The notes under the pieces are model-generated. The model worked only from the letters and a program-made list of their open reading frames with translations, made no database searches and was not told the DNA's origin. Shown here piece by piece: positions 42,494 to 51,064 of a stretch of 64,000 nt of DNA. Location of the stretch: contig JAVCCE010000011.1 in NCBI GenBank assembly GCA_030765645.1, positions 290,910-354,909 on the forward strand. The letters run 5' to 3'. The translations under genes and the position numbers were made by a program. Source of the DNA: Candidatus Hinthialibacter antarcticus. Lineage in GTDB: Bacteria; Hinthialibacterota; Hinthialibacteria; Hinthialibacterales; Hinthialibacteraceae. The stretch's first letter is position 1, and every line of letters begins with the position of its first letter.

Positions 42494-43915
42494 TCATGGC
42501 GCGGTTTCGAGAACCGGGCTGCGGAACGAATACACGCTGCCTGCGTCAGTGCTTACGTACAGTTTGCCGTCATACACCGCCAATCCCTGCGCGGCGCCTT
42601 CTACTTCGACGCTGCCCAGACGTGAACCATCGATCCGGTTAAACGCCGCCGCCTCGCCGTCGCCGCCTGCAAACAATGTGTCGCCCGCCATGATAAGCGT
42701 GTGGGGGTGGTTTGATTCCGTCTGCCAGACCACGCATTCTAACTTTTGTTTTGCGACCTCTTCCAACGCGCGGTTGGTATCTTTCACTTGTTCCATCAGC
42801 GCGGCTTTTTCGTCGCTGACGGTTTGCTTGCCTAATTTCTTGATGCGCTCGTTGAGTTGCTCTTTTTGGGCATCCAACTCAATACGTTTTTTTTCTAACG
42901 CAATATGACGAAAGCGGTCGAACGCAACCAATTTGCCTTGGGCGTGAAGATACGCCATGTTCTCAAACACAATCATGCAGGTGGCGTTAGGAAAGGTCGC
43001 GATCTGATCGCGGGTGTTAGGATCGAATCCACGAAATTCGGTATCGCCGCTTTTGCGCTTGCCGCGTCCGTGGATGAAGGTCGATTCCGGCGTGAGGATA
43101 GCGAACACGCCGCCGTTGCCGCCTTCGCCGAACCCGCCGATCTGTCCGCCCGTCTGACGATTGAAAGTAAGCGGATGCTGGCGCCCCTGTGAAATATACA
43201 GGTTTGAATCTGACGCGAGAATCGCGCCCTGAAAGGTCACGCCGCGCAGGGTATGGTTATAGGTTCCCGCCTGTTTGATTTCTCCGCTTTCGGCGTCGAC
43301 CGCGCATAAGTATGATTCGCCCCACGGGACCAGCGACGCGCCGAAATACGCGAGGCCGTCTTGCACCAATACGCCAGTGCGAATCGGCCAGGGAGAAATC
43401 ATCTTGCCATTACTGGGGATCAGCCGCCCGTCAGGCGCAGGGTGAAATTTCCAAACCAGCTCACCGTTTGTTGCATCAACGCAGTAGGCGAAGCCGTCAT
43501 CCGAACCAAAATAGAGTTTGCCATTGTTCCATGTCGGCGCAAAACGGACAGGCGCATTGGTAAAATAGCGCCAATTGATTTCGCCGGTTTCGGCATCGCT
43601 GGAGACCACGCAATCTTCAACAGAAGTGCTGAAATAAAGCGATCCATTCACCGCGATGACGTAAAACACCGGGTCAAAATCACGCATGGATTTCAGGTCA
43701 TTGATTTTGGCGTAGGCGTCCCAACGCGCGGGCGCAGGCCAGGCGGTTTGCGGCGGCGTGGGCGCCGAGTAATTCCAGGCCAGCTCGAGCGGCCATTTAA
43801 CTTGATCGAGACTGACGCCGCTGCGCCGATTGTCATGTTGGTAGGTCGTCCAATCATCAGCGGTCGCGCTGAATGCGCTTATCGAGAGTACAAGTGTCAG
43901 TAATAATATCCGCAT
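42494..43915 (-). CDS. Secreted PQQ-type beta-propeller with coiled-coil insertion
   Basis: 474 residues. The start at 43915 gives a signal peptide (MRILLLTLVLSISAFSATA) and lies 5 bp after the upstream stop; the longer frame to 43990 overlaps that gene. PQQ-like repeats: YFSTSVEDCVVSSDAETGEINW, KLYFGSDDGFAYCVDATNGELVWKF and SYLCAVDAESGEI (parts). A charged helical pair, about residues 335-390 (KKRIELDAQKEQLNERIKK and EKAALMEQVKDTNRALEEV), interrupts the propeller, which is unusual. Co-transcription with the 43921 gene suggests that the two propellers act together. Confidence 0.82.
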   Translation of the reverse strand: MRILLLTLVLSISAFSATADDWTTYQHDNRRSGVSLDQVKWPLELAWNYSAPTPPQTAWPAPARWDAYAKINDLKSMRDFDPVFYVIAVNGSLYFSTSVEDCVVSSDAETGEINWRYFTNAPVRFAPTWNNGKLYFGSDDGFAYCVDATNGELVWKFHPAPDGRLIPSNGKMISPWPIRTGVLVQDGLAYFGASLVPWGESYLCAVDAESGEIKQAGTYNHTLRGVTFQGAILASDSNLYISQGRQHPLTFNRQTGGQIGGFGEGGNGGVFAILTPESTFIHGRGKRKSGDTEFRGFDPNTRDQIATFPNATCMIVFENMAYLHAQGKLVAFDRFRHIALEKKRIELDAQKEQLNERIKKLGKQTVSDEKAALMEQVKDTNRALEEVAKQKLECVVWQTESNHPHTLIMAGDTLFAGGDGEAAAFNRIDGSRLGSVEVEGAAQGLAVYDGKLYVSTDAGSVYSFRSPVLETAP

Positions 43916-43920
43916 GGGAA

Positions 43921-46101
43921 TCACTCGCTTTTCAATGAAATGTTGGGGATAAAACCAAGTGACGTTTCGAGCCAGGCGCCGCAACTGCAACCGCCGCCGC
44001 CTTCCGGCGCCAGCACCAGCCCGTCAGAGGGGATCACGCTCAGCCAACAACTGGGGCGAAGATTGAGCCAACTGCTGACGTCTCCGCTTTCGCGGTTCCA
44101 CATCGAGATTTGCCCGCCGTCGCCGCGATAGACGAAAGCGTCTTTGGCGCCCGCATAAGTCGCGCAGCCGCTGTGGCGCCCCATATTGGTCACGGTCAAT
44201 TGTCCTGTTTTCAGGTCATAGCCGCGCGGTTCCTGATACATCTGTCCTCCCGCGATTACGGGGTGCTGCATGTGACCGCCATGATTGTCTGAGGGCCATT
44301 CATGTTGATTGGCCCAGCGTTGTTCGCCATTGTTCGCGTCAAAACCGTAGAGATAATAGGTTCCTGATTTGGATGAATTGATGTAAAGCGATCCCTCGTG
44401 ATAGAGCATGAAGAACACCGCCAGCCCGTCTTCGGTATCCAGCGGGCGCTGCCATTTCACGGCGCCCGTTTTGGCGTCGAGCGCAACCAGGAATTGTTCT
44501 TTCCATAAGTCTTCTGATTCGATGCGGCTATTTTTGGAACCCTTCAATGGAGCGAAGCGGGACTCGACGAAGTAAACCGTCCCGTCGCCAATCGAGATGG
44601 AAGTATGGATGATTTTTCCGCCAGGGTATTCCCACAACAACGAGCCGTCTTCGACCGAGCGCGCAAAAAAGCGCTCGCCGCATACCTTGCCGGCGCCGAC
44701 GCCTTCAACGCTGTCATACCAGCTGGAGTTGCCCCAATAATCGCCGTACTGTGATCCTTGAATGACGGAGGTGCCGAACAACACGCCGCCGTCATTGGCT
44801 AAAAACCCCCAATCGTGTTCTTCATCGACTGACGCTTTGGGCATGGAATAAGTTTGTCGTAACGCGCCGTCGCTTGCGCGCAACCGCCACGTCAAATCAT
44901 TCACCACTACAAAGACGCTGTCGGCGTCCGCGCACCAGTTCGACGAGTCGCGCGGCACGTTCACCCGCCGCATGTGGGGAATCTCTATCGACCAGAGAAT
45001 GGAGCCATTGTATGAATCAATCGCGGCGAAGCGGTTCATGCCCTGATGAAACAGGCGCCCGTTGATAGACAACGGCGCGGGCATTCGCGGATTGCGGTCA
45101 ATGCCAAAATCGGCGCCGGGTCGGCCAATCCACTGCATTGACATTTCGCCGACGCCTCTAGCGCCTTCGAGCGAATCGTTTCCATTTGAGGTATTGCCGG
45201 GGTTGGCGTATTGATGGGTCCAAGAACCTGCGCCCGGCTGTGCGCTTTTTTTCAACACGACCCATTCATCATTGTTCAATACTCGTACTTCATCGCTCAG
45301 CCGCACCTGCTGCAAATCGGCTGCGATCTTTGATTCTTTAGGAACCACCGCCGCGCCGCCGAAGGGGCGCAACACTCGCAGCAGCTCACTGAGCGAAGCG
45401 GTGTTATCGTCTTCCTCCAACATCCGCTCGGAGACAATCAAATTCGCGTAACGCGAAGTCATCGGCAAGACGCCCAGCGACTCGGTTTCGACAATTGAAA
45501 TGCGTGAACCATAGACGCCGGTCTTCACCAATTGTTCGCGGATAGATTGAATGCGCGCGCTGTCATCATCAACGCCAATAATCATCACCTGGCTTTGTTT
45601 AGCGAGCTGATACGCCAAGGCGCCGTTGGTCATTCCATAGACTAGACAATAACCCCGGTCCACGCCTGACAGCGCGAGGATATCTTTTGCTTGCGCGGCA
45701 GTTTCGGCGCGTTCAAATTGCACCGGGACGTCATGCGCCAGATCGTCAATTGGATAGACCGAGTAATTGAGTGAATTTTCAAAATTGAATTCAAACACGG
45801 GGTTGTCGGTTTCCCCATGCAATACGATTTTATAATCGTAGGTCTTGCCCGGCTTTAAATTTTCGATGCGAACCTGATGCGCGAGCGTTGGTTGTGAGAT
45901 TGAAATGGTTTCAATCGCCGCATCGTCAAGCGAAAGTTGCAACTCCGACGCGCAGGGCGCCGCGCTTTGCCAATACACGTCAACGCTCGACGGCGTTCGG
46001 AAAATCACATAAGGGCCGTAATCCATATCAATGGCGTGTGCTACATTGAAAGACGCGAGCATCATCACGACGCTCATCGCCCCAAAAGGCCAAAATTTCA
46101 T
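43921..46101 (-). CDS. Secreted fusion: FN3-like domain, methyltransferase-like domain and PQQ-type propeller
   Basis: 726 residues. The signal peptide ends near NVAHA. Residues 28-105 look like a fibronectin-type or purple-acid-phosphatase N domain (GPYVIFRTPSSVDVYWQS, VRIENLKPGKTYDYKI). Residues 135-290 look like a Rossmann methyltransferase: YCLVYGMTNGALAYQLAK (motif I-like without the usual glycines), VMIIGVDDDSARIQSIREQL (acidic strand end) and LSELLRVLRPFGGAAVVP. The rest (about 310-726) is a PQQ-like propeller (NRFAAIDSYNGSILWSIEI, FLVALDAKTGAVKWQRPL). An exported methyltransferase fold is odd, as SAM is cytoplasmic; it may be a degenerate binding domain. It heads a two-gene unit with the 42494 gene. 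Confidence 0.8.
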   Translation of the reverse strand: MKFWPFGAMSVVMMLASFNVAHAIDMDYGPYVIFRTPSSVDVYWQSAAPCASELQLSLDDAAIETISISQPTLAHQVRIENLKPGKTYDYKIVLHGETDNPVFEFNFENSLNYSVYPIDDLAHDVPVQFERAETAAQAKDILALSGVDRGYCLVYGMTNGALAYQLAKQSQVMIIGVDDDSARIQSIREQLVKTGVYGSRISIVETESLGVLPMTSRYANLIVSERMLEEDDNTASLSELLRVLRPFGGAAVVPKESKIAADLQQVRLSDEVRVLNNDEWVVLKKSAQPGAGSWTHQYANPGNTSNGNDSLEGARGVGEMSMQWIGRPGADFGIDRNPRMPAPLSINGRLFHQGMNRFAAIDSYNGSILWSIEIPHMRRVNVPRDSSNWCADADSVFVVVNDLTWRLRASDGALRQTYSMPKASVDEEHDWGFLANDGGVLFGTSVIQGSQYGDYWGNSSWYDSVEGVGAGKVCGERFFARSVEDGSLLWEYPGGKIIHTSISIGDGTVYFVESRFAPLKGSKNSRIESEDLWKEQFLVALDAKTGAVKWQRPLDTEDGLAVFFMLYHEGSLYINSSKSGTYYLYGFDANNGEQRWANQHEWPSDNHGGHMQHPVIAGGQMYQEPRGYDLKTGQLTVTNMGRHSGCATYAGAKDAFVYRGDGGQISMWNRESGDVSSWLNLRPSCWLSVIPSDGLVLAPEGGGGCSCGAWLETSLGFIPNISLKSE

Positions 46102-46180
46102 ATTCGTCTCCTACCGGTTGAATGCAAAGTTGAGCGTAGCCATTGATGATTTGTATTGTGTTAATGAATCAAACTCTCTA

Positions 46181-47419
46181 TCACTTATACCGTGTGCGAA
46201 AATCAGAGATGCGGTGAAACGTCATAAAGTTTGCGTCGTGATAGTTGTGTGCGCCTTTGTAAGCCGTACGCGACATAAAGATAATGTCGTCCCCATCGAA
46301 CCGGAAATCGACGTATTGAAATCCGACCTTAGAGTCATTGCCAATTTTATCGAAGTCGTCCAAATCCTCCAGTAAGGCCTCGTGGAATTTCCAGCGTCTT
46401 AAATCGCTCGAGGAATACGCCGCCAGTCGATTGCGCTGCTGAGCGTTTTTCGGATTGGTGTTGCCGTTCGCCAGCGTCCAGTAGCGTTGGGTCTTATCGT
46501 CATAACGGATAGCGAACTTGGTCATCCCGCCGGGGAAGTCAAAAAAGCCCGTCTTGGGATCAAACGACTCGATCTTACCGTCTTGGCTGACGTTCAACAT
46601 TGCCGCTTTGTCAACCACGGGCATAGAATTGCAGCGCAAGATGTTGACCAATCTCCCGTCCGGCGCGAGCACGATGTTGCCTTCCAGCCATCCGGCGTCG
46701 TTTCTGTTATGGTCTTCGGATTTCTGACCGAATGCGGGCGGGTCGGTGTTCTGATTGTATTTAAGTTTATTGCTCATCGTCCATGAGGAGGCGTTGAGCA
46801 AATCCGCGTCAACCGGGGCGGAAATCACCAGCGAGTGTAATCCCGCCGCGCCTTGGCTCGTGACGTTGTCTTCGAAGGCCCGATACAGGCGCCCGTTATG
46901 TTCAAGCACTGGCATCGGGGCGCAATGGTAATTGGGCGCAGCGCGGCCTTCGCCGCTTGGGAACAACAAGCCGTGCTCAGAATCCACCGGTTGCGTCCAG
47001 GTTTCTCCGTTGTCGTCGCTGCGGCGAATCACAATATGCCCGTTTTGTTCAGAGGTTCCTAATAAATAAATTGCGCCGCGATGCAAAAACAGGTTCGCCC
47101 AGTACGTGCCCTGAATTTCAGTAACGTAGTCCCACGAGGCGCCGTCGTCGCTTGAGCGGAAAATCAAGCCGATGTCATGCTCTTCATTTTCAGAGCGGGG
47201 CGCATGTTCACCGAAGAGGTCCATGCTGGCGAGAATGTCGCCGTTGGGCAGGCGCAAAAGCGATGGACTGCCTAAATAATTTTTTGTGCTCGCGGGGGAA
47301 AATTGGATTACATTATCAAGCGGGCCCATTAGAGCGTCCACAGAATTCGCGGTGACGACGATGCTCCCCATACAGACCATGAGCAATAATAAGAACCGAT
47401 TCATTCGCTTCATCCTCAT
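46181..47419 (-). CDS. Secreted sialidase-fold (BNR repeat) protein
   Basis: 412 residues; ATGs at 47413 and 47404 are alternative starts, the last with GAGG at better spacing. The signal is FLLLLMVCMGSIVVTANS. Six-bladed sialidase-type repeats include GLIFRSSDDGASWDYV and HIVIRRSDDNGETWTQP (Asp boxes) plus SPSLLRLPNGDILASMDLFG. The arginine triad of true sialidases is not clear, so it may bind or cleave another glycan. It is divergent from anmK by 74 bp and may be related to amino-sugar scavenging. Confidence 0.85.
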   Translation of the reverse strand: MRMKRMNRFLLLLMVCMGSIVVTANSVDALMGPLDNVIQFSPASTKNYLGSPSLLRLPNGDILASMDLFGEHAPRSENEEHDIGLIFRSSDDGASWDYVTEIQGTYWANLFLHRGAIYLLGTSEQNGHIVIRRSDDNGETWTQPVDSEHGLLFPSGEGRAAPNYHCAPMPVLEHNGRLYRAFEDNVTSQGAAGLHSLVISAPVDADLLNASSWTMSNKLKYNQNTDPPAFGQKSEDHNRNDAGWLEGNIVLAPDGRLVNILRCNSMPVVDKAAMLNVSQDGKIESFDPKTGFFDFPGGMTKFAIRYDDKTQRYWTLANGNTNPKNAQQRNRLAAYSSSDLRRWKFHEALLEDLDDFDKIGNDSKVGFQYVDFRFDGDDIIFMSRTAYKGAHNYHDANFMTFHRISDFRTRYK

Positions 47420-47493
47420 CCTGGTTTTAGAATCAGAATGACTTTACCATAAAATCTCACGAGGAAACACAACAAAAAAGAAATAGTCCTCCC

Positions 47494-48702
47494 ATGAAGA
47501 TGAATCAACACATAAATCAATTCAAAAATATAAAACTCCAACGCCCATTATACGCCGTTGGATTGATGTCGGGCACGTCGGTCGATGCGGTTGACGCTGC
47601 GTTGGTTCGTTTTGAGTCAAGCGAACAGCTAGAAATAACGCTAGTTGAATTTACGGAAACGGCCATTCCCGAAGAATTGCGCCAGCGCATCTTCGCCGCA
47701 ATGAATCCCGCCGAGTCGCCGGTGGATTTGATTTGCCAACTCAATGTGGAATTGGGTGAACTATTTGCGGATGCGGTTTTCAACCTTGCCAGGCAATCAA
47801 ATACGCCTCTAGATAAAATTGATTTTATCGCGTCGCATGGGCAGACGGCCTATCACATCCCGGTGAAAGATGAAGCGCGCAATTGGCGGACGCCTTCGAC
47901 CTTGCAACTCGGCAGCCCCAGCGTGATAGCTGCGCGAACAGGCGTCACCACCGTCGGCGACTTTCGCGCCGCTGACATGGCGGCGGGCGGCGTGGGGGCG
48001 CCGTTGATTCCCTTTGTGGATGCGGTCTTGTTTGGCGACCCAGCGCAAGACGTGATCTGTCAAAACATCGGCGGCATCGCCAATTGCACCTTGCTGCATC
48101 ACCGCGGAGACATCATCGCATTCGACAGCGGCCCCGGCAATATGGTGATGGACCAACTTATGCAAGCGCAAACCAGCCAGCGCTATGACAAAAACGGCGA
48201 GTGCGCCCAACAGGGGCAAGTGCTTACCGCATTGCTTGAAAAAGCGTTAGCGCATCCGTATTTTCAAAAGGCGCCGCCCAAAGCAACGGGCCGCGAAGAC
48301 TTCGGCGAAGAGTTTGTGCGCTGGTTGATCTCAGAAAGCGCAGGCGCAAAATTGAATGACCTGCTAGCCACGGCGTTAGAACTGACGGCGTCGAGCATTA
48401 CCCAATCCTATCAGAATTATTTATATCCAATCGCCGAACCCAAACGCGTAATCGTCAGCGGCGGCGGCGTCCGCAACGCCTATTTGATGCAACGGCTGCG
48501 AGCGCTTGCGCCGGAACTGCAATGGCAAGCCAGCGACGACGCGGGCGTTTTGTCCGACGCCAAAGAAGCGCTGGGCTTTGCGATGTTGGGGCTAGCGACG
48601 CTGCACAGCGTCCCGTCGAATGTCCCGTCTGTCACGAAAGCAAAACGCCCCGTCGTGCTGGGCAGCATCTCGCCGGGGCGTGGGTTTCGCGTCGATATTT
48701 GA
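47494..48702 (+). CDS. anmK: Anhydro-N-acetylmuramic acid kinase
   Basis: 402 residues. AnmK converts anhMurNAc from recycled wall to MurNAc 6-phosphate. Motifs: YAVGLMSGTSVDAVDAALV (ATP-binding and catalytic Asp), DFIASHGQTAYHIP, TLQLGSPSVIAARTGVTTVGDFR (in parts), AAGGVGAPLIPFVD, NIGGIANCT, FDSGPGNMVMD and VSGGGVRNAYLMQRL. The length is slightly above the usual 370 because of an N-terminal extension; ATG 47500 is also possible. A sugar deacetylase lies convergent downstream, and two LD-carboxypeptidases lie elsewhere in the window, consistent with wall recycling. Confidence 0.96.
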   Translation: MKMNQHINQFKNIKLQRPLYAVGLMSGTSVDAVDAALVRFESSEQLEITLVEFTETAIPEELRQRIFAAMNPAESPVDLICQLNVELGELFADAVFNLARQSNTPLDKIDFIASHGQTAYHIPVKDEARNWRTPSTLQLGSPSVIAARTGVTTVGDFRAADMAAGGVGAPLIPFVDAVLFGDPAQDVICQNIGGIANCTLLHHRGDIIAFDSGPGNMVMDQLMQAQTSQRYDKNGECAQQGQVLTALLEKALAHPYFQKAPPKATGREDFGEEFVRWLISESAGAKLNDLLATALELTASSITQSYQNYLYPIAEPKRVIVSGGGVRNAYLMQRLRALAPELQWQASDDAGVLSDAKEALGFAMLGLATLHSVPSNVPSVTKAKRPVVLGSISPGRGFRVDI

Positions 48703-48792
48703 GTGATGTAGCGTCGTTATACTCGGCGCGGGTACATCTCTATGAGCGCCCGCGCCGGGCATAATTTTTAATCGTTTTTACGTGGCTAACGC

Positions 48793-49749
48793 TTACTTCT
48801 TACGGGCATTCCAAAGCGGTTGGAGGTCTTTCCAACCGATCAGTTTGACGTTGTGTTCATCAATGAATTTTTTCGTCTCGGGATTGGTGAAGATTTTGTA
48901 TTCTTCATTGCGCTTCATGTGCGTCCCGGTAATCGCCTTTGATTCTTCCGTCAAAACATTGGGGTGAATAATCAGCAGATGGACGCCCGGCTCCAAATTG
49001 GCGATCAACTCGCGGTAGGCCTCCTCCGTCTGTTCGAGGGGGACGTCGTCAATCGCGGGCAGGCTGTCGATTAACGGAATGCCGCGCGCCGCCAACGCGT
49101 TCGCCGCTTCGACGGGAAACTGGATACCGTCGCGTTTGGCGCGTTCGAGCATCCATTTTGAGGCGCTGAAATTCATAAATGGAATGTTGTATTCCTCTGA
49201 AAGTTTCAGCGCGGCTTGCCAAAAGGCAGGGTGCGCGTAAACCGTCCCCATGTGAGAATCCATGTGGGTCGGTTTCATTCCGTTTTTGATTGCATGCTCA
49301 ATCTGCGCGCGGATTTCTTTTTCTACCTCATCGGCTTTGGCGGATTGCACAACCGAACGCACGCCATGAAAGAAGTATCCGTCTGGATCAAGCAACCCCG
49401 GAACATCCGACTTGGGCGCCACTGGCCCCCAGCGGTATTTTTTCCACTCAGCGGTCAGAGTGAGATGCAGCCCCATATCGGCGTCGGGGTTTTCACGAAA
49501 ATATTGGGCGGCTTCTGGAAACCAGGGGCAAGGAACCATTACGCTGGCGCTGGTGACGATGCCTTTGTCTAGGCATTCCATACACGCTTCGTTCGCGGAG
49601 CGGCACATGCCCATGTCATCCGCGTGAATAATCAATAGAACGTCGTCTGCCTGATACCCCAGGCGTTCAGCTACGGTTTCGGCTACCACTCCATGCAAAG
49701 CCATCATCACGCTCATCAATAAACCAATTCGGACTATCAGTTTTATCAT
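48793..49749 (-). CDS. Secreted ChbG/YdjC-like carbohydrate deacetylase
   Basis: 318 residues. The signal peptide (LIVRIGLLMSVMMALHGVVA) is unusual, because most family members are cytoplasmic. The YdjC fold is evident from LLIIHADDMGMCRSANEAC with the metal aspartates, GIVTSASVMVPCPWFPEA, DMGLHLTLTAEW, PTHMDSHMGTVYAHP with the metal His pair, and LLIIHPN. The family removes acetyl groups from N-acetylglucosamine-containing oligosaccharides. Export suggests action on environmental chitin- or wall-derived sugars. It is convergent with anmK. Confidence 0.9.
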   Translation of the reverse strand: MIKLIVRIGLLMSVMMALHGVVAETVAERLGYQADDVLLIIHADDMGMCRSANEACMECLDKGIVTSASVMVPCPWFPEAAQYFRENPDADMGLHLTLTAEWKKYRWGPVAPKSDVPGLLDPDGYFFHGVRSVVQSAKADEVEKEIRAQIEHAIKNGMKPTHMDSHMGTVYAHPAFWQAALKLSEEYNIPFMNFSASKWMLERAKRDGIQFPVEAANALAARGIPLIDSLPAIDDVPLEQTEEAYRELIANLEPGVHLLIIHPNVLTEESKAITGTHMKRNEEYKIFTNPETKKFIDEHNVKLIGWKDLQPLWNARKK

Positions 49750-50003
49750 CTTTTCACCTGTGGATTATGATCTGTCGTTTGAAAACAAAATTATTTTAGT
49801 CATGTTACTTACAATTTATCTGACGCATCATCCTTTAGATTGTCTCAAGATTACAAACGCCCTGTCAAGTCAAGAATAATTGCATACATTCTCTGATGAG
49901 CCGCGACATTTCAGCCGGGTTGGACTATTATTTGCATATCATAAGAAAATAAGTAGAATTATAGTCTACAAAATGTACGAACCTAGAATGGAGTTTTTGC
50001 CTT

Positions 50004-50600
50004 ATGTTCAGAATGAGTCGGTCAGAACACGGATTTACATTGATTGAACTGCTGATTGTTGTAGCAATTATCGGGATTCTGGCGGCAATCGCAGTCCCAA
50101 ACTTCTTGAATGCGCAGGTAAGGGCGAAGATCGCCAAGGCCGAAGCGGAAATGCGCAATGTGAGTACAGCCTTAGAGAGTTATCGTTTAGATAACAACTT
50201 CTATCCGCCTTGGATGAATGAAAATGGATCAGCGCGCAACGGTTCCGGCTCAAATATTGGCATCAGCCACCGTTTTCACGCTTTAACGTCTCCGATCTCG
50301 TATATGGGAGCCATACCAATTGACCCATTTATCGTCAGCCACTTTGAAAACCAAGACGCCGTTTATGATACGTATGATTATGTTGACGCTTGGTCAACCG
50401 TCAATTGGGGAAATGCGACAAGTTTAGGAAGTTCTTTCCGTTGCGGCATGTGGCGCCTCGCCAGCGCAGGACCTGACGCCACAATGAGTTATGGAGGCGT
50501 TGTTAATTACACATCGAGCAACGGTTTGCAAAGTTGGGGTGATTTAGTCCGGGTTGGCCCCAAAGCGTCTTACCCCTGTGACAAGACTTTTGTCGATTAA
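50004..50600 (+). CDS. Type IV pilin-like protein (prepilin), copy 3
   Basis: 198 residues. The leader MFRMSRSEHG precedes FTLIELLIVVAIIG with Glu5; GGAG stands 10 bp before the first ATG. The helix ends in NFLNAQVRAKIAKAEAEMRN. The globular part has HALTSPISYMGAIPIDPF, RLASAGPDATMSYGG and SNGLQSWGDLVRVGP, matching the other copies. It ends with a Cys-containing tail (YPCDKTFVD). A strong intrinsic terminator follows, so it is a monocistronic and probably well-expressed gene. Confidence 0.93.
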   Translation: MFRMSRSEHGFTLIELLIVVAIIGILAAIAVPNFLNAQVRAKIAKAEAEMRNVSTALESYRLDNNFYPPWMNENGSARNGSGSNIGISHRFHALTSPISYMGAIPIDPFIVSHFENQDAVYDTYDYVDAWSTVNWGNATSLGSSFRCGMWRLASAGPDATMSYGGVVNYTSSNGLQSWGDLVRVGPKASYPCDKTFVD

Positions 50601-50627
50601 GAAAACTCGATTCATAGACAAGTAATT

Positions 50628-50654
50628 AAAGAGGGTTACAAACCCTCTTTTTTT
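50628..50654 (+). terminator. Intrinsic terminator of pilin copy 3
   Basis: Stem AAAGAGGGTT (50628-50637) and AACCCTCTTT (50641-50650) with a 3-base loop and a T-run to 50654. Ten perfect base pairs. Confidence 0.9.
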
Positions 50655-50896
50655 ATTCATCCGATAAGTGAATACTTGCATTGATGGATAGTCATGATTT
50701 TGATTCCGAAAACGTATCCCGGCCTATCAATAATTGACAAACCAATTCAGGCATGGGTGCAACTCTGAGAGCGCCTGTGCATAAGGGCCTGAAAGCCCGC
50801 ACTGAAGCGAGCAGAGTTCGAGCAGAGTTGTACCCATGCCATATACAGCGAAATCTCAATTCAATTTATAAAAGTCTCCAACTTTACGGAAGAACC
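50654..50896 (-). repeat. MITE-like element, copy R5 (near full length, inverted orientation)
   Basis: 243 bp. The right end is CGGAAGAACC, the exact complement of the GGTTCTTCCG end. The left end TTCATCCGATAAGTGAATAC matches the other terminal repeat except for the outer two bases. The core (from GGCATGGGTGCAACTCTG to CAGAGTTGTACCCATGCC) has a duplicated GAGCAGAGTT step in its right arm. No target duplication is evident, and the left end abuts the terminator T-run. Confidence 0.75.
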
Positions 50897-51064
50897 ATAT
50901 TCTTTGTCTCTATGTTCTATTCACAACATTCAAGTGTCTCTAATTGGACTAAAAAACAAATATTCAATCGAATTCAACTTTGAATTTTTAATGGATACTT
51001 CTGTGCGTTAAAATTTGAAGCGCTCGTTTTGAATCCTGGTATGATATCGCTTGGAGCGAAAACC

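Larger units (their letters stand above)
50601..51064. other. Intergenic region with terminator and repeat R5
   Basis: It contains the pilin terminator (50628-50654), the MITE-like element R5 (50654-50896) and about 170 bp of AT-rich promoter sequence for the amidohydrolase. No further gene is seen. Confidence 0.55.
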
